Source of the DNA: Globodera rostochiensis
Lineage: Eukaryota; Nematoda; Chromadorea; Rhabditida; Heteroderidae
Reading direction: 5' to 3'
Assembly: GCA_018350325.1 (NCBI GenBank)
Contig: JAEVLN010000015.1
Location: 558,001-622,000 of the forward strand
Length of the DNA stretch: 64,000 nt
Numbering within the stretch: position 1 is the stretch's first letter; each line of letters starts with the position of its first letter. The position numbers and the translations under genes are program-made. Under the pieces are notes generated by a model. It saw only the letters and a program-made list of their open reading frames with translations. It had not been told where the DNA came from and ran no database searches. Shown one piece after another: positions 23,898 to 35,532 of the stretch.

Positions 23898-24782
23898 TCA
23901 ATTCTTTCTTTTTTTCGGCTCACTTGGACCTTCGTTAGCGTCAAGCATTCTGAAAATTAGAAATATGGTAAGAATGCATGCCGCGAGTTTGTTCTTTGAG
24001 TTTTTCCAAAAATGGAGACGGAAAATGATTTAAATAATTAATTCATTTATCCCTTTACCCGTCGCCAATGCTCCTCCCCTGGTCGTCGACAAGCCAAATA
24101 CAATTCCATTGCCGATGGTACCACCAATCACCCGCCTCCGTTTCCCATTTGGCCCATTTGTCTTCGTCCCGCCCAATTGGACAACGAACCAACAGCCAAA
24201 TGTCTCTATCAAAGCGTCGCAACTCCAATCGCTCTCCCGTCAAATTGTTCTTCAGCTCAAATGGCGCAGTTACAACAGAAGTCCAAACACAAAAACGGAT
24301 GATGAAATTGACAGAAGCGACAGAATTGACAAATTCCTAAAATGTGAATGGAATTAAATGGGGAAATGCAGTAAAATTAACTCACCATTTGCAGTCCTTT
24401 GATTCCTTCTGAACGAAATCTGCATTTCAACACTTTCGGAAGGCCATCCCCGCGGGGCGTGCACAACCATTTGGCCAATGCTTGAGCAGAAGAAGCGCCG
24501 GCCCTGTCGTCGGCCGGGAAATTTGGGAAAAGAAGAAAGGATTTGATCGTTCGGAGTTTTGGGCAATCGCCGAGAATGGTCGGAGAGAAACGGCGCAAAT
24601 GGTTGAGTTCGAAAGATTGCAAGCGAAAACAGAAAATTTTGTCATTGATCAGAGGCCAAATCCGGTGCCAAATGATTTCCCAGCTGCGTGTTTGGTTGAT
24701 GAGTGTTCCAATAAAAAGTTGGTTGGAGTCTAAAAGTCGGCGAATGCTTTGGAGAAATTCGATGGTACTTCCGTCGATATAA
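23898..24782 (-). pseudogene. F-box-like copy G, 5'-truncated
   Basis: Exons 3 (24386-24782), 4 (24059-24336) and 5 (23898-23949) are open and correctly spliced in phase, from [17 protein letters not shown] to [11 protein letters not shown]. Immediately above exon 3, where exons 1 and 2 should lie, the sequence changes to GACCCCG/CGGGGTC repeat text (24805-24890). The F-box-like N-terminus is therefore missing. Either it is a dead fragment or it is transcribed from another promoter without an F-box. Confidence 0.75.
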
Positions 24783-25075
24783 CTAAAGTATGTGAAATTA
24801 GGGTTCAGCCCCGACCCCGACATGGTCGACCCCGGCTTCCCCGACCCGGTCCCCGACCTTTTTTAGGGTCGGGGATCGGGGTTGATCACCCCTAAAGATC
24901 GGACTTTTTAAAATACAATTTGATATATTATGTGGCGGTGTAGTTGTGAGTGGTTGCCAGAAGGTTCGGTCGGTACTTTTCGGTAAAGTACCGAAAAAGT
25001 ACCGGTACGGAAAAAAATTGTCGGTACTTTTCCGTACCGTCCGATCTCTATCAACCAGTGTTTTGCTGTTCAAAC

Positions 25076-25200
25076 AATTTTGAACCTGTTCCTGTTCTGT
25101 TCTGAAATCTTAGAACAGCCTATCTGTTCTGTTCCTGTTCTGTTCCGACCTTGAGAACAGAACAAGAACAGAACAGAGTAAACTGTTCTTAGACTGTTCC
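25076..25200. repeat. CTGTTCTGTTCC / AGAACAG simple-repeat hairpin
   Basis: Runs of CTGTTC followed by the inverse GAACAG units can fold back. A second copy lies at 33200-33320. Confidence 0.6.
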
Positions 25201-25557
25201 AAATTAAAAATTTTCCGAGTGAAATTCAGTCTGAAATTTTAATCGATGATTCATTGGAAAAAGTGTCTAATCACTTGCTAGGGATGCTAGAGACCTAACC
25301 TTACCAAGAGCTGCCCCCGAGACTCGAGGTTGACCCCCAAAAACCTGGGACTTTTACCAAAATTTTTAAATTTAGATTCAAAATAGGTTTGCTCCCGACC
25401 CCTTGGGGGTGAGAAAATGGTATGTCAGGGAAGGTCGGGGTTGGTCATGTCGAGGGTCAGGGATGACCCAATTTTGAGAATAGGGAGCAACCTTAGTGAA
25501 AAAATTAAATAATTTTTTGAGATTTCTGCTTTCTTCTGGAGGGAGGGGGGGGGGGGG
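25201..25557. other. Intergenic, no gene seen
   Basis: AT-rich sequence with degraded GACCCC/GGGGTC repeat text (25320-25450) and a long G run (about 25540-25557). No supported gene. Confidence 0.4.
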
Positions 25558-25880
25558 GAGTCGGCGGTGCCGATAGGCGCCGCCGAGAAAATTTTGAATT
25601 TTTGACTCCATTTGTTAAGAGATGTGCAACCATTTTCGAAGCTTTTTATAATGGAAGGGGCCCGGGTTGAAGATTTTGAGAGTTTTTTAAATAATTGGTC
25701 TTGAGTTTTAAAAGTACAAAAAGCCCCCCACCCCTTATGATTTTTTCTCAATTTAAAGAAAAAAATAAATAATAAAAAAATTAAATAAAAAGAATGAAAA
25801 ATATTTTTATTAGGGAAAGTTGAACCTTAGACAAAACTCAATCACGTCACTCAGTTTAACCACTGCGCCACGTGAGATCA
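25558..25880 (-). repeat. Dispersed SINE-like repeat with hairpin and A/B boxes
   Basis: On the minus strand an A-box-like GTGGCGCAGTGGTT (25858-25871) and a B-box-like AAGGTTCAACTTTCC (25814-25828) are followed by AT-rich body and the GGCGGCGCC hairpin (25563-25584), then a long C run. The same order of parts occurs at 32700-33010 and within 6980-7265. Read as a tRNA-derived SINE family; it abuts the Helitron terminus. Confidence 0.55.
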
Positions 25881-25908
25881 TAATGATCAATTGGAAAATT
25901 TCAAATAC

Positions 25909-25947
25909 TAGCGGGTTAGGTGCGCCTAACGGCGCACCAACCGCTAG
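25909..25947 (-). terminator. Helitron 3' terminal hairpin
   Basis: Arms GGTTGGTGCGCC and GGCGCACCTAACC around a short GTTA loop, flanked by CTAG on both sides. In Helitrons this hairpin ends rolling-circle transposition. Confidence 0.85.
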
Positions 25948-26269
25948 AAGGTACGATATTATGAACAGATTTGAAATTGAGAAAATGAAGAAATTGGATA
26001 GATTTGTACAAAGCATTATATCTCATAAACATAATCGGTCCATAAGAATTTTTGCTTCGTCTATTCTTGCTTACAGGCATGCGACACACATTCCGACCCA
26101 TGCGCTCTAACACATGCCTATAAGATTTTAGCACTAATCTAATAACTAAGTCTCCTACTAACAAAACAGCACTATTACCTTTTGTTCGTTTGATCACTCG
26201 GCGGCGCACATTTGAGATATCTCAATCAATACAAATTCTATTTCTTGATCTCAACTACAATAAAACTAA

Positions 26270-29200
26270 TCAATCATCTTCGTCTAGTAGCTCCTTAAAA
26301 ACTACATTCTTCACATTTCTTTCAAAATTATTCTGATCTAATCTAATTCTCAGCATGTTCCATGCCCTTGCTCTCGAAAGAGCCACATACAATTGTCCAT
26401 GGCTAAATACATCCTTTCTTAAATCAATTCCCACACGCTCAAGGGTTTGGCCTTGAGCCTTATTAATTGTCATTGCAAATGCTAACACCAATGGAAATTG
26501 GTGCCTATGCAGATCAAAAGGGTATTCTTCGGCACAGCAAAGTGTGATCCGGGGGATATACACCGTCTGACCTGCCTTATCTCCAGTCAAAATTTTACAT
26601 ACAATCAAATTCTTGTGCATTTCTTCTACTTTCATTCTCGCTCCATTACAAAGCCCCAATTCTATGTTCATATTTCTAATTAACATAACAATTGCATTTT
26701 TCTTTAATCTCAACTCATGCTTTGAAAACCCTGAGGGATTCAACGCATTTAAATACTCGTCTAAGTATTCATCTGCCCTTTGTCTGGTCTCATCTTCAGC
26801 TCGGTCAATGCTTTTGTATACTGTTTCTTCTCCTGGCATCATATCTAACACTTTTTTGTTCAATTCACTAACATCTACATTCTTTGGTGCCAAAATAGCA
26901 CTTTTTGCCATCTCATTCCAATTCTCAGAAACGATGAAGTTTCCAAATATTTCTTCTGCTAAATCACCATTGCTTATGCAATTCTCAGGCAATATCATCT
27001 CATCATTTTCATTATTCCGTTTACCACTTCCAATCTCTAAAAGATCTTTGGCAAATTTCTGCTCTGTTTCCAGAGCTCTCATATTCTTTGTCAATTTATA
27101 CCTTTTCGCTATTCTCCAATACGCACTTCTTTTTATGGTCGAGTTGACCAATTCGGCTCTCGTGGCATGCCTCTGAATTGGAAGGGTTTGACGAAAATCG
27201 CCTGTCCAAAGCATAACTTTGCCACCAAATGCTATTTCATTATTCATAATCTCTTTCAATTTCTCGTCCAATGTTTTCATCGCACGCTTATTAATCATAG
27301 GCGCTTCATCACAAATAAACAAATCTGTTTCTTTTAGCTCTTTCCATGCCTTTGCCCTTGGGCCAATGTTTGAATTGCTCATGTCTAAAGACAGTCCAAA
27401 TCTATTATGCAAGGTTCTGCCCGCAGGCAACAAAGTTGCCGCCATGCCGGTGAAAGCCATTGTACTAACCTTCTTTTTCTCACCTCTAAGCAAATGCACA
27501 ATTGTTTTATTCACATGCGTTTTTCCTGTTCCACCCGGTCCACTGAGAAAGAAGAACGCGGGCTCATTTACTGGGTTCCTAATTCTGGTCAAAATTTCAT
27601 CAGTTACTATTTTCTGTTCATCATACATCAAATCATAAGCTCTTTTACCCAAATCAAATTCTTCTGCCGCATTAAATACTTGTTCTATATCTTCATCCAC
27701 ATTTATCTGCTCCATGGTTGGAAAATCAGCAAGTGTTTTCCCAGCCCTCTTAATGCTAAGCGCTATTTCTCTGTAAGCTTTAGCATAAGCAATTTCTTTT
27801 CTAAAACTCCTGCTAAAATCCTCGGACAGGGATTCCTTAAACATTTCCCAAAGCTCCTCCGGCTTGGCCGGATTGCAATGGACCAATATCAATGCAAAGA
27901 AATCTCTCAATTTCCACGGCATTTCAAAACTTTCAGCTTCTTCTAAAGCCCTTTTCCATTCTTCATCATTTCTAATTAAACCTTTTTCAAGACAGGCTTC
28001 AGCAAAAGTTGTGCAGACCTTAACTGAACCATCTGAATCTATAACTGTCTTCAATTCATCATAACAACATGCTCCTTTCACATTCAACAGCAACAGCCTC
28101 AGGTGGTATCTTTCCGGCTCAGCCGGCGACACTTTCACCATGCGACCAATTGTGTTAAAATGCGCCTTTCTCTCTGACCACTTTCCTTTCTTTAGGCAAA
28201 ATTTCTCAGGTATCTGATGATACAACAAAGTCTTCGCTAAAACACTTGTCTTGTTCAATTCAAAATATGCCATTAACACAGAACCATTTTCAATTCTTTC
28301 CCTAATTTCTTCTTCATCCATATTCTCATCAAAATAACAAATCTGGTCACCTTGTAAATGCACAGACAAAGACATTATACTATGACTTCTGTCATACATT
28401 GGCAATTCGAAAATTCTCCACACAGCTTCTTGAGGGCAAACATATCTCGCGTCAATGAACTCTTTCACTTCATCGTGATCGTTTTTTGATTCTAATTCTA
28501 ATCTTGCTCTGTCTGGTGGCTTATGAACATACTTATGTAAATATTTTACAGAACTAACACTATTAACTTTTTCCAAATTAATATGACACTTGAACATTTT
28601 TAGCAAATACAGATTGTGCGGCACAACCCATCGATTATCCAATGCAATTCTTCTTCCATTTGCAAATACTTCAACAGTTCTTCCATCATTTGGCCTTGCA
28701 TACAAAGCCAAACCATTCTCCAAAACTACAGTCTCTTCTTGGAATGCTTTTGGATAAGCCTTTGAGCATTTTCTAATCTTTATTCCATTCTCACTCTGAG
28801 TCTCTTCCATGCACGGGCAATTTGGATTTAAATCACCGCATGGCCCATGGATCATAAACTTTTTTACTAACGCATATAATTCAGGTTCTTCGTCTTTGGC
28901 TGGTATTATTGCACTAATTCCTCTTTTTTCTACATCTTCTCCTGTTAACAATTTATCATGTTCCGACAATGTCAAAAGCAAATGAATGTGCGGCAGTCCC
29001 CTTCCTTGGTTCTCCACCGGATACATCCATGCAATAACTTCGCCAAAAATCTTTGCCTTTGTTATCTGATTCATAATCGCCTTAACTTTTAAGTAAAAAA
29101 CTCTCACAACCAAATCTGGACGATCAGTTGGCACTTGTTCATGAAACAAATTGTCAATTATCTCATTCCATTGCGGGTTACAGGTCATTGTCAAAAACAA

Positions 29201-30804
29201 ATCCGGTTTTCCAAATCTTCTTACTATGGCCATTGCATCTTGAAAATGCTTTTCAACATACCTGGGACTATTTGTCATTGTTGGAGGAAGAATTACTTTC
29301 CTTCCAAGTGGCAAACCTGTTTCTTGTGCTCTTCTCACTAACATATTGTCAATATTCTTATATGCCTCAGCACAAATCTTTTTCTGATTATTTCTAATCC
29401 AATTCATTCTATCTCCTTCAATCTTTACATATTCGTCAACACAATACTGTTGAAAAAGTTTACCGCCATATAAAATGGGATTAAACTCTCTCTCTCTGAT
29501 CGCTAACGTATAACTCACATATTGTAATCTAGTTACTCTTCTATTGCTATTTCTTTGCTTTATCTCAGGATGCCAACCGAACGTACCACACGGGTAGAAC
29601 AGCGGATATGTCATTGGTGTGACCATTTTATCTGTACTATTCAAAATCTTCAACTCCTTTCCGCGTTCTCGAACCACAATTTTAGCATTTGGTACTTCAC
29701 CGTCTGCTCCAGGTACATAAACAGCTGCCACTTCATTGGCTCTTGGTACATTATACCCTTGTCTTCTATCGATTTGTTTTCCAGTCTCAAACAATAACTT
29801 TATTTCGACAGGTTCTCTGCGTTCTCTCATTGCTCTGTCGAATTCATTATCTTCTTCATCTTTCATCATCATATATGCCTCGGCAAAAGGATTCACACTT
29901 TTTATCACTTCATACACAGTCCTAAGCAACTGAAAATCAACGCCAGCATTGGCTTGCCTCAGTGTGCTCATTGCTTGTTCGGTGTCAACGATGAATATCT
30001 GCCCGTAAGCAGGTTCATCGCCATAATCTGGATTCAAAGCAACATTCATTTTGTGATAAATCTGACCATAAATGCGAAAGCAATATGGCCCTCTGTTATT
30101 CGGGTATCTATATCTAAGCGGGTTCATCGAGGCAAAGGAAACGCTACTATTCAAATGTCTAATACTTTCAAAAAAATTCACATGCCTTCCGTCGAATTTC
30201 ATGAACAAATCTCTTAACATGACAGGAAAATCCTGCTCAGGTATCTGTTTCCACAAAATGCAATGCCGCGCAATGCACGCAGCAAATACTCATTGGGCTA
30301 AGTCTATGCTCCACTGCATTTACATGGTTCTCTGCTGCGTAAATGCTGTGAATTTGTCTTTGTCTAACTATTCTTTGTCTTTTCCTTTGCTGATCCAGTC
30401 TAGTTGATCTTAGAGCTTGTGATTCATTTTCTCTAACATTCTTTTGTCTAATCATTTTCTCATTTAATCTTAATGATCGTTGAGTTTGCGATTCATTAAC
30501 TCTAACATTCTCTTGTCTAATCATTTGTTCATTTAATCTCATCATTCGTTGCACCTCTGATTCATTTGCTCTAAGTCTAGCAATTCTTTGAGCTCCAGTC
30601 ATTGGCACCTTTACATTTCTATTCTTTAAAACATTGGCGATCGCAACAGAACCGGATGAGCCTGGAAGCTGCTCGTCAATAATCAGGTGCATTGGTCTGT
30701 TTTGAATATCCAATTGCTCTAGTTATTCTTGCATAATTATGCTCGGCATATACTTGGGTCCTTTTTCTCTTTCGAATCAATTCATTTTCAATGTCTAATT
30801 CCAT
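26270..30804 (-). CDS. Helitron Rep/helicase, frameshifted near N-terminus
   Basis: The main open frame (26270-30256, 1,328 codons) holds the Helitron-like N-terminal domain (RHLNSSVSFASM, NNRGPYCFRIYGQIYH), the HUH nuclease motif GRGLPHIHLLL, and the two-tyrosine site KYLHKYVHKPPDRA. It then has a PIF1-type SF1B helicase with Walker A GPGGTGKT, Walker B FICDEAP, LWTGDFRQTLPI, MTINKAQGQTLERVGIDL and YVALSRAR. The upstream part (30237-30713 frame, arginine-rich MIRQ..NE repeats ending CVHCAALHF) is in another frame. One extra base near 30255 separates it from the main frame, and a second shift near 30715 separates the first codons (ATG at 30804). As read, the Rep is broken at the N-terminus, while the catalytic domains are complete. 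The frameshifts could be mutations or assembly errors. Confidence 0.88.
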
Positions 30805-31204
30805 TTCAAATTTCAATTCAATTCTTTAACACTTTGAAAAAAGAAGGTCAATGGTGTATGCGTCTGAACACCTTAACTCATTATAACACGCAAAAAATCA
30901 AAGATAAGCACGTGCTAATCATAAATCACATCAGAGGTGAAAAGCTAAAAGCAATTATATTTTATTATTTGGCAATATGGGAACAGCAGATCACCGACAA
31001 CACATGCAAACATGTTGTCAATTTGGACGAAAGAAGACGCGATGATGCAGCTGATCTCTTTAAACTAAGACCATTCTTCTCTTTTATCTCTTCCTTCCAC
31101 ACGTCCCCCCCCCCATCCCCTGCCTTCCTCTCATCTTTCCTTTCTTTCTTTCCTATCCTTTCTTTCCTTCCTTCAAAAGGGTTGCATGGGAAAAAAAAAC
31201 TTAC

Positions 31205-31703
31205 GGTAAACGCCTCCAGAAGAAAGTTCTTCAAAATTTTGTGCTGATTGCACCTCGGCTGGGAGAACTTCAAATTTGGAATTGGTTTTCACGACGAATT
31301 CGTAATCCAGTGGAGTGTTGAAAAAATTTTTGCCATCGAATTTGTCAGAGAAGCGTTGTGCCTTTACAGGCGCAATTTTCAAAACCTAAAATCCAACAAA
31401 ATTATCAAATGAACAATATAAAACATAAGCAGATTACGTTTCCTAAAATGCACGCTTTCACCAACGCATTTTGATTGGTCAGGTTTTTGAAGATAGTAAC
31501 TGTAAACAACTCGCCTCCGGCACAAATCAACAGAACAGTGAGTTTTTTGTCAGATGGCAGCAGTCTCACTACCTGACCAGTGCAAGACCTATACAAAAAT
31601 TGGCACTAATATTAAATTATTAAAAGATGTAATTTACGAAAGAAACTCACCCCAAGTGTGAGCCACAGGGTATGGCCTTTAGATCCTCCACTGAACTCAA
31701 CAT
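31205..31703 (-). CDS. RPA70-like OB-fold protein, 3' exons missing
   Basis: Exons 31651-31703 (ATG), 31438-31588 and 31205-31385 join in phase (donors GTGAGT, GTAATC, GTAAGT). They encode CTGQVVRLLPSDKKLTVLL, GGELFTVTIFKNLTNQNALV and LDYEFVVKTNSKFEVLP. The order and the DYE-F/M-x...S-x-x-x-x-P pattern resemble the first DNA-binding OB fold of replication protein A subunit 1. Single-strand DNA-binding proteins of this type are common Helitron passengers and would suit rolling-circle transposition. After the last donor I see no further exon before the Rep gene, so it may be truncated. Confidence 0.55.
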
Positions 31704-32427
31704 TTGTGGGTAAAATAATCACTTTCTCAGCAAAAACGTTATTAAGATTACAATGATAAACACAACAAAATTTTCCTCATAGTGAAAAGTCATTTCAAAA
31801 AAGCAATGCAATATTTAGAAGATGAGCCAATCGATCCAATGACCGATCCTACGTCATAAAAAAAGGCTGCAATGAACAAATAAACGTGAAGAACAATAAC
31901 AAAAAAATTATTTCTTTTCTTTTCTTGTTTTCGCTGGGGCGCAAATAAGGATAAAAAAGGGCAACGTTTCATACACTATTTCTTTTTACTCCATTTTCTC
32001 TTGTCTTTTCATTTCATTCCCGCACAGCAATCACTCTCCTCCCTTTCCCCCTCTCCCTCACTCTTTCCCCTTCCTTCTTCCTCTGCGCTCCCACACCAAT
32101 TGGACAGCGCTGCGCACCCGCTGCAAATGAGCAGCGAGTGGTGTACGCGTCAGCGACGCGCACGCCACAGCGGGCAGCGCAGCCATTTGCTCAATATCTC
32201 TACCCCCACCTTATCTCTCATTTTTTCTCTCTTTCCCTTTCAAAAGTCTCTTCACTTTCAACACTATTTCCTTCATCCTTGTGACTAACCTTCTTCACAT
32301 CTTAACCTTTTGGCACAACGTCCTTGCAAAATTCAAAACCCGCGTTACAAACACACAAACCATTCTCCTTTTTATATAAGGATATTACTCAATCAAGTTC
32401 AATTCTTCAATTTTTACCCTGTTCTAG
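31704..32427. other. Pyrimidine-rich upstream region, no gene seen
   Basis: A CTTTCCC-rich tract (31980-32080, 32200-32270) surrounds a GC-rich patch (32095-32185). This may be Helitron 5' or promoter sequence. No exon is supported. Confidence 0.4.
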
Positions 32428-33195
32428 CAGGGCTGTGTCGAAAGTAAAAAAAAAGTCGAAATCGAAAATCGAAACTGAAAAGTTCGAAATCGAAAATCGA
32501 AAGGAAAAAAACGTCGAAAATCGAAATTCGAAACAAAATCGAAAATTTTTTTTATGTGACTAGAAAAATTTTTTTAAAAATAATTTATTTAATAAATTTT
32601 TTTGAAATACCTATTCACTTATTCATTTTTAAAATTTTGAAGGATGCATTTTTTGTTTCAGAGGCCTTCATAAGCCAATTTTAACCTTTTAGGGAGGGTG
32701 GGGTGTCGGCGGTGCCGATAGGCGCCGCCGAGAAAATTTTGAATTTTTGACTTAATTTTGTTAAGAAAAATGATCCAAAAACTAAAATGAATTGGTCGAC
32801 TTTATGCTTTCAGTGGCGGCCCGTCGGTTCCGATAGGCGACGCCGGGAGAAATTTGGGGGGTTTTGTTAAGCAATTTCACCAAAATTTTCGCAAAATTGA
32901 GCATTTTTCTTCAAAAGGTTAAAAAAATGATCGCATTGTAGCGGGTTAGAACCCAAAACACAAAATCGTAAAGACAAACCACTGAGCCATCAATTTACCT
33001 ATAGGACTCATGTAAAAAAGATTGAAATTTTGTCAAAAAGTTGGCAAGACCACTGCCCATCCTTGCCAAAAATTTAAAAACCGGGACCTCCGGCTTTCGA
33101 AATTATTTTCGAAAAACAGCCCATTTTTGTCGAAATCGAAAACCGAAAATCGAAAGGAAAAAAACGTCGAAAATCGAAATTTCGACACAGCCCTG
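32428..33195. mobile_element. Non-autonomous hAT-like element
   Basis: Perfect 16-bp inverted ends CAGGGCTGTGTCGAAA / TTTCGACACAGCCCTG, with GTTCTAG on both sides (about 7-8 bp duplication, slightly decayed). Subterminal arms are TCGAAATCGAAAATCG repeats. The interior holds two hairpin motifs (32708-32729 and about 32824-32850) and a tRNA-like A/B box pair (32943-32954, 32976-32989). Confidence 0.78.
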
Positions 33196-33199
33196 GTTC

Positions 33200-33320
33200 T
33201 AGCTTGGCCTGTTCTGTTCCTGTTCCAAGGATTTTGAATCTGTTCCTGTTCCTGTGCTGTTCTGAAATCTTAGAACAGAACAGAACAGGAACAGAACAGG
33301 CCAAGCTGGAACAGCAAAAC
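33200..33320. repeat. CTGTTC / GAACAG simple-repeat hairpin
   Basis: Second copy of the repeat at 25076-25200, with CTGTTCCTGTTC units facing GAACAGGAACAG units. Confidence 0.6.
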
Positions 33321-33325
33321 ACTGC

Positions 33326-33684
33326 TATCAACACACAACTCATTAACAATCTAGATCGGGGCAATAACTTGCTCCAACCTTAACCGATTCAGAAAATCTT
33401 AAAGCCAATCGAAAGATCTCAAAGAGATGAAGCTAGCATTAAGTTAAAGCTTTGCGATTGGACAATTCGAGTTATGGCCAGAAAACTTGATAAAATTTCA
33501 AAATTCCGGGTTTTATGGGTTTTCTGGCCATAACTTTTTTGCGAATTGTCCAATCGCAAAGCTTTAACTTAATGCTAGCTTCATCTCTTTGAGCTCTTTC
33601 GATTGGCTCAAGATTTTCTGAATCGGTTAAGGTTGAAGCAAGTTATTACCCCGATTAGATTCTTGATGAGTTGGGTGTTGATGA
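33326..33684. mobile_element. Foldback element with 170-bp arms
   Basis: A near-perfect palindrome. The left arm (ATCAACAC.CAACTCAT, CCTTAACCGATTCAGAAAAT, GCTAGCATTAAGTTAAAGCT, GCGATTGGACAATTCG) is mirrored at the right around a loop of about 20-40 bp near 33495. No coding capacity and no clear target duplication. Confidence 0.75.
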
Positions 33685-34128
33685 GATGGGTTGACCCCAA
33701 TGGGGAGAAACAATTTGTAAAAAATTTTAAATTATTTTATGTTTTTTAAAAATGTTTATGTCGACAAGACCAAAACTTTTCATTTTTTGCCCAGCAAATT
33801 TTTTTCACAAATTACAAAATCGTCTTCATTCTAAATTCAAAATTTTTGCAGGACCGGATCCTGCAAAATCCTGCGCAGCATCCGGTCCTGCGCCGGACTC
33901 TGTACTAATTTTAGTCCCGGTTTTTCAAAATTCCTTTAAAATTCCCTTATAATGGTCCCGGTTTTTGGACCAAAACAAGACCAACAACAAATAGCCCCAA
34001 GCATTTTTTTTTCTTCTTGTTTTTGTCCAGTTAGTCCCGGTTTTTTTGACCGGGACCAAATTTAGTGCCGGCCCCGGTTTTTCCAAAAGTCTCGATCCCG
34101 TCCAACACTATATTAAACCAAAAATGAC
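33685..34128. other. Intergenic repeat text
   Basis: GGATCCTG and CCCGGTTTTT-rich degenerate repeat sequence. No gene seen. Confidence 0.45.
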
Positions 34129-34558
34129 CTTATCACAAGGCGCTCGAATCCGATAACATTGTCAGGAAGCGGCCCTTGCGGAATTGACAGCCGACGTTCC
34201 ACTTTACGGCGAACGATTTTGGCAATTTCAGCGCCATTTCCTTTGACTGCGCGACGAATGTCCAAATGTCCCAACGACCATTCCATCGAATTGAAATGCG
34301 CGTCCACCAAAAAGTCAAATCGATCGCTGATCAACGCCACTTTCAGTCCGAGCACAAAAGGGCCACAGAATTTGAAGACTTCAAACAAAACGTCGTCACA
34401 AACGAAACTGAAATTTGGTTTAAGGCCTTGGTGTTACTTAGTCTTTCTTTCTTTAATTTCTAACAATAACCGTAAATCTAGGGTTGGTTCCATTAATTAA
34501 TCTGATCAACTCACATTTCTTTCAATTTTTTCGCCGCTTTGCTCGGATTGTCGGACAT
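34129..34558 (-). pseudogene. F-box-like copy H, only exons 1 and 2
   Basis: Exon 1 (34515-34558, MSDNPSKAAKKLKE) and exon 2 (34129-34407, [20 protein letters not shown] to [11 protein letters not shown]) are intact, with the family's GTCATT donor. Directly below 34120 the sequence becomes CCCGGTTTTT repeat text and exons 3-5 are absent. As it stands it could encode only the F-box-like region. Confidence 0.78.
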
Positions 34559-34955
34559 AATAATTCTGTTAGAATTTTTGTGATTTTGAATGAGGCTACA
34601 AATTGAAGTTATACCATTTTAAAAAAAGTGCGGATATTCACAAGCATAGCGGATATGTTGAAGTGAATTCGCCGAAGCAAAAGAAAAAAATAAAAATTTC
34701 TATGCTTCCGAAAAATTTAAAAGAATTTGAAATATTTAAAAAAAAAATTTTTTAAATTGTTCCCTATAGCATCAATTTTTTAGCACATATTTTGCCATTT
34801 TATGCACATAAATACATACATATTAAACCGGAGGTCCCGGTTCCCAGCGGTACCCCCTCCCTATTACTAAGAAAGGACAGATGGCAACCCTGTGATAAGT
34901 TCATTTATGTCTAAACAGAAGAATTAATTTAAAGCACAAAATTCACAATTAAAGA
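34559..34955. other. Intergenic, no gene seen
   Basis: Upstream flank of copy H followed by AT-rich sequence. No supported feature. Confidence 0.4.
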
Positions 34956-35062
34956 CTACCAGTTTGAGTCCTTCCATTCTTTCCGAACAAAAACAGCAAT
35001 GCAACACTTTCGGAAGTCCATCCCCGCGGGGCGTGTGCAACCATTTGGCCAAAGCTTGAGCA
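34956..35062 (-). pseudogene. F-box-like exon 3 fragment
   Basis: Encodes the end of exon 3 only ([19 protein letters not shown] and following) with a degraded donor. It stops abruptly at 35062 against unrelated sequence. It is not part of copy H because it lies above that copy's exon 1. Confidence 0.75.
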
Positions 35063-35334
35063 CCAATTCATTTTCTTAAGGAATTTTCAAAATGCAAATT
35101 TATTCGAATTCTGCTGCACTTCTGGGGGTCGGCGGTGCCGATAGGCTCCGCCAATAATTTTGAAGCTTTAGGAATAGAGAGGTGGGGGAGGGGGAATCCC
35201 GAAGCGGGTTTTGATTAAACTCAGACTTCATTTAATAATTTAGGAATCTCAAACTTTCCCGTTAACCAAATTTTCTGAATTTCTTACGCCCCTCCACGCT
35301 ATCAACTATTGAATTTTTTAAGATTTTTTTCCAG
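35063..35334. other. Repeat debris with hairpin motif
   Basis: Contains a GGCGGTGCC-type hairpin (35131-35152) within SINE-like body sequence. No gene. Confidence 0.5.
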
Positions 35335-35532
35335 AAACCCGATCAACAAACCCGAACAATGACAACCGTAGCGCGACCATGCGCAAAACTGCAGCATTTG
35401 ATCGACTATTTTCCGGGCGTGCAGAGCGCGGATGGAATTCGGATGACACGCGCGCGGATGCAGTCAAAGGTCCTTCGGAGTTTTGAATTTAAATTTATTC
35501 GGTCCCCACAATATTCCGATTACACGCGCTAA
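35335..35532 (+). CDS. Conserved unidentified exon upstream of SPRY copy 1
   Basis: Open after a TTTTTTTCCAG acceptor. One frame reads VARPCAKLQHLIDYFPGVQS then DGIRMTRARMQSKVL. The same exon, with scattered substitutions and the same open frame, occurs at 54763 upstream of SPRY copy 2. It may be an earlier exon of the SPRY gene or of a neighbour; a second frame (TAAFDRLFSGRAE) is also open in both. I do not recognise it. Confidence 0.4.
   Translation, partial: KPDQQTRTMTTVARPCAKLQHLIDYFPGVQSADGIRMTRARMQSKVLRSFEFKFIRSPQYSDYTR

Larger units (their letters stand above)
25908..31703 (-). mobile_element. Helitron (3' end fixed, 5' end not located)
   Basis: The 3' end lies at 25908: on the minus strand a GC-rich hairpin is followed by CTAG and then host T, the classic Helitron 3' signature. 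Reading upward come the Rep/helicase gene and an RPA-like gene on the same strand. Animal Helitrons often carry such RPA-like proteins, which supports one element of at least 5.8 kb. The 5' TC terminus could not be placed and may lie above 31703; the pyrimidine-rich block at 31980-32280 is a candidate flank. Confidence 0.82.

Noticed and set aside
23494..24033. 179-codon plus-strand frame
   Set aside because: It runs antisense through exon 5 of F-box copy G and GGTACCG repeat text; low-complexity Lys/Phe composition.
26613..27176. Plus-strand frames within the Helitron
   Set aside because: Shadows of the long Rep/helicase frame on the minus strand, without domain matches.
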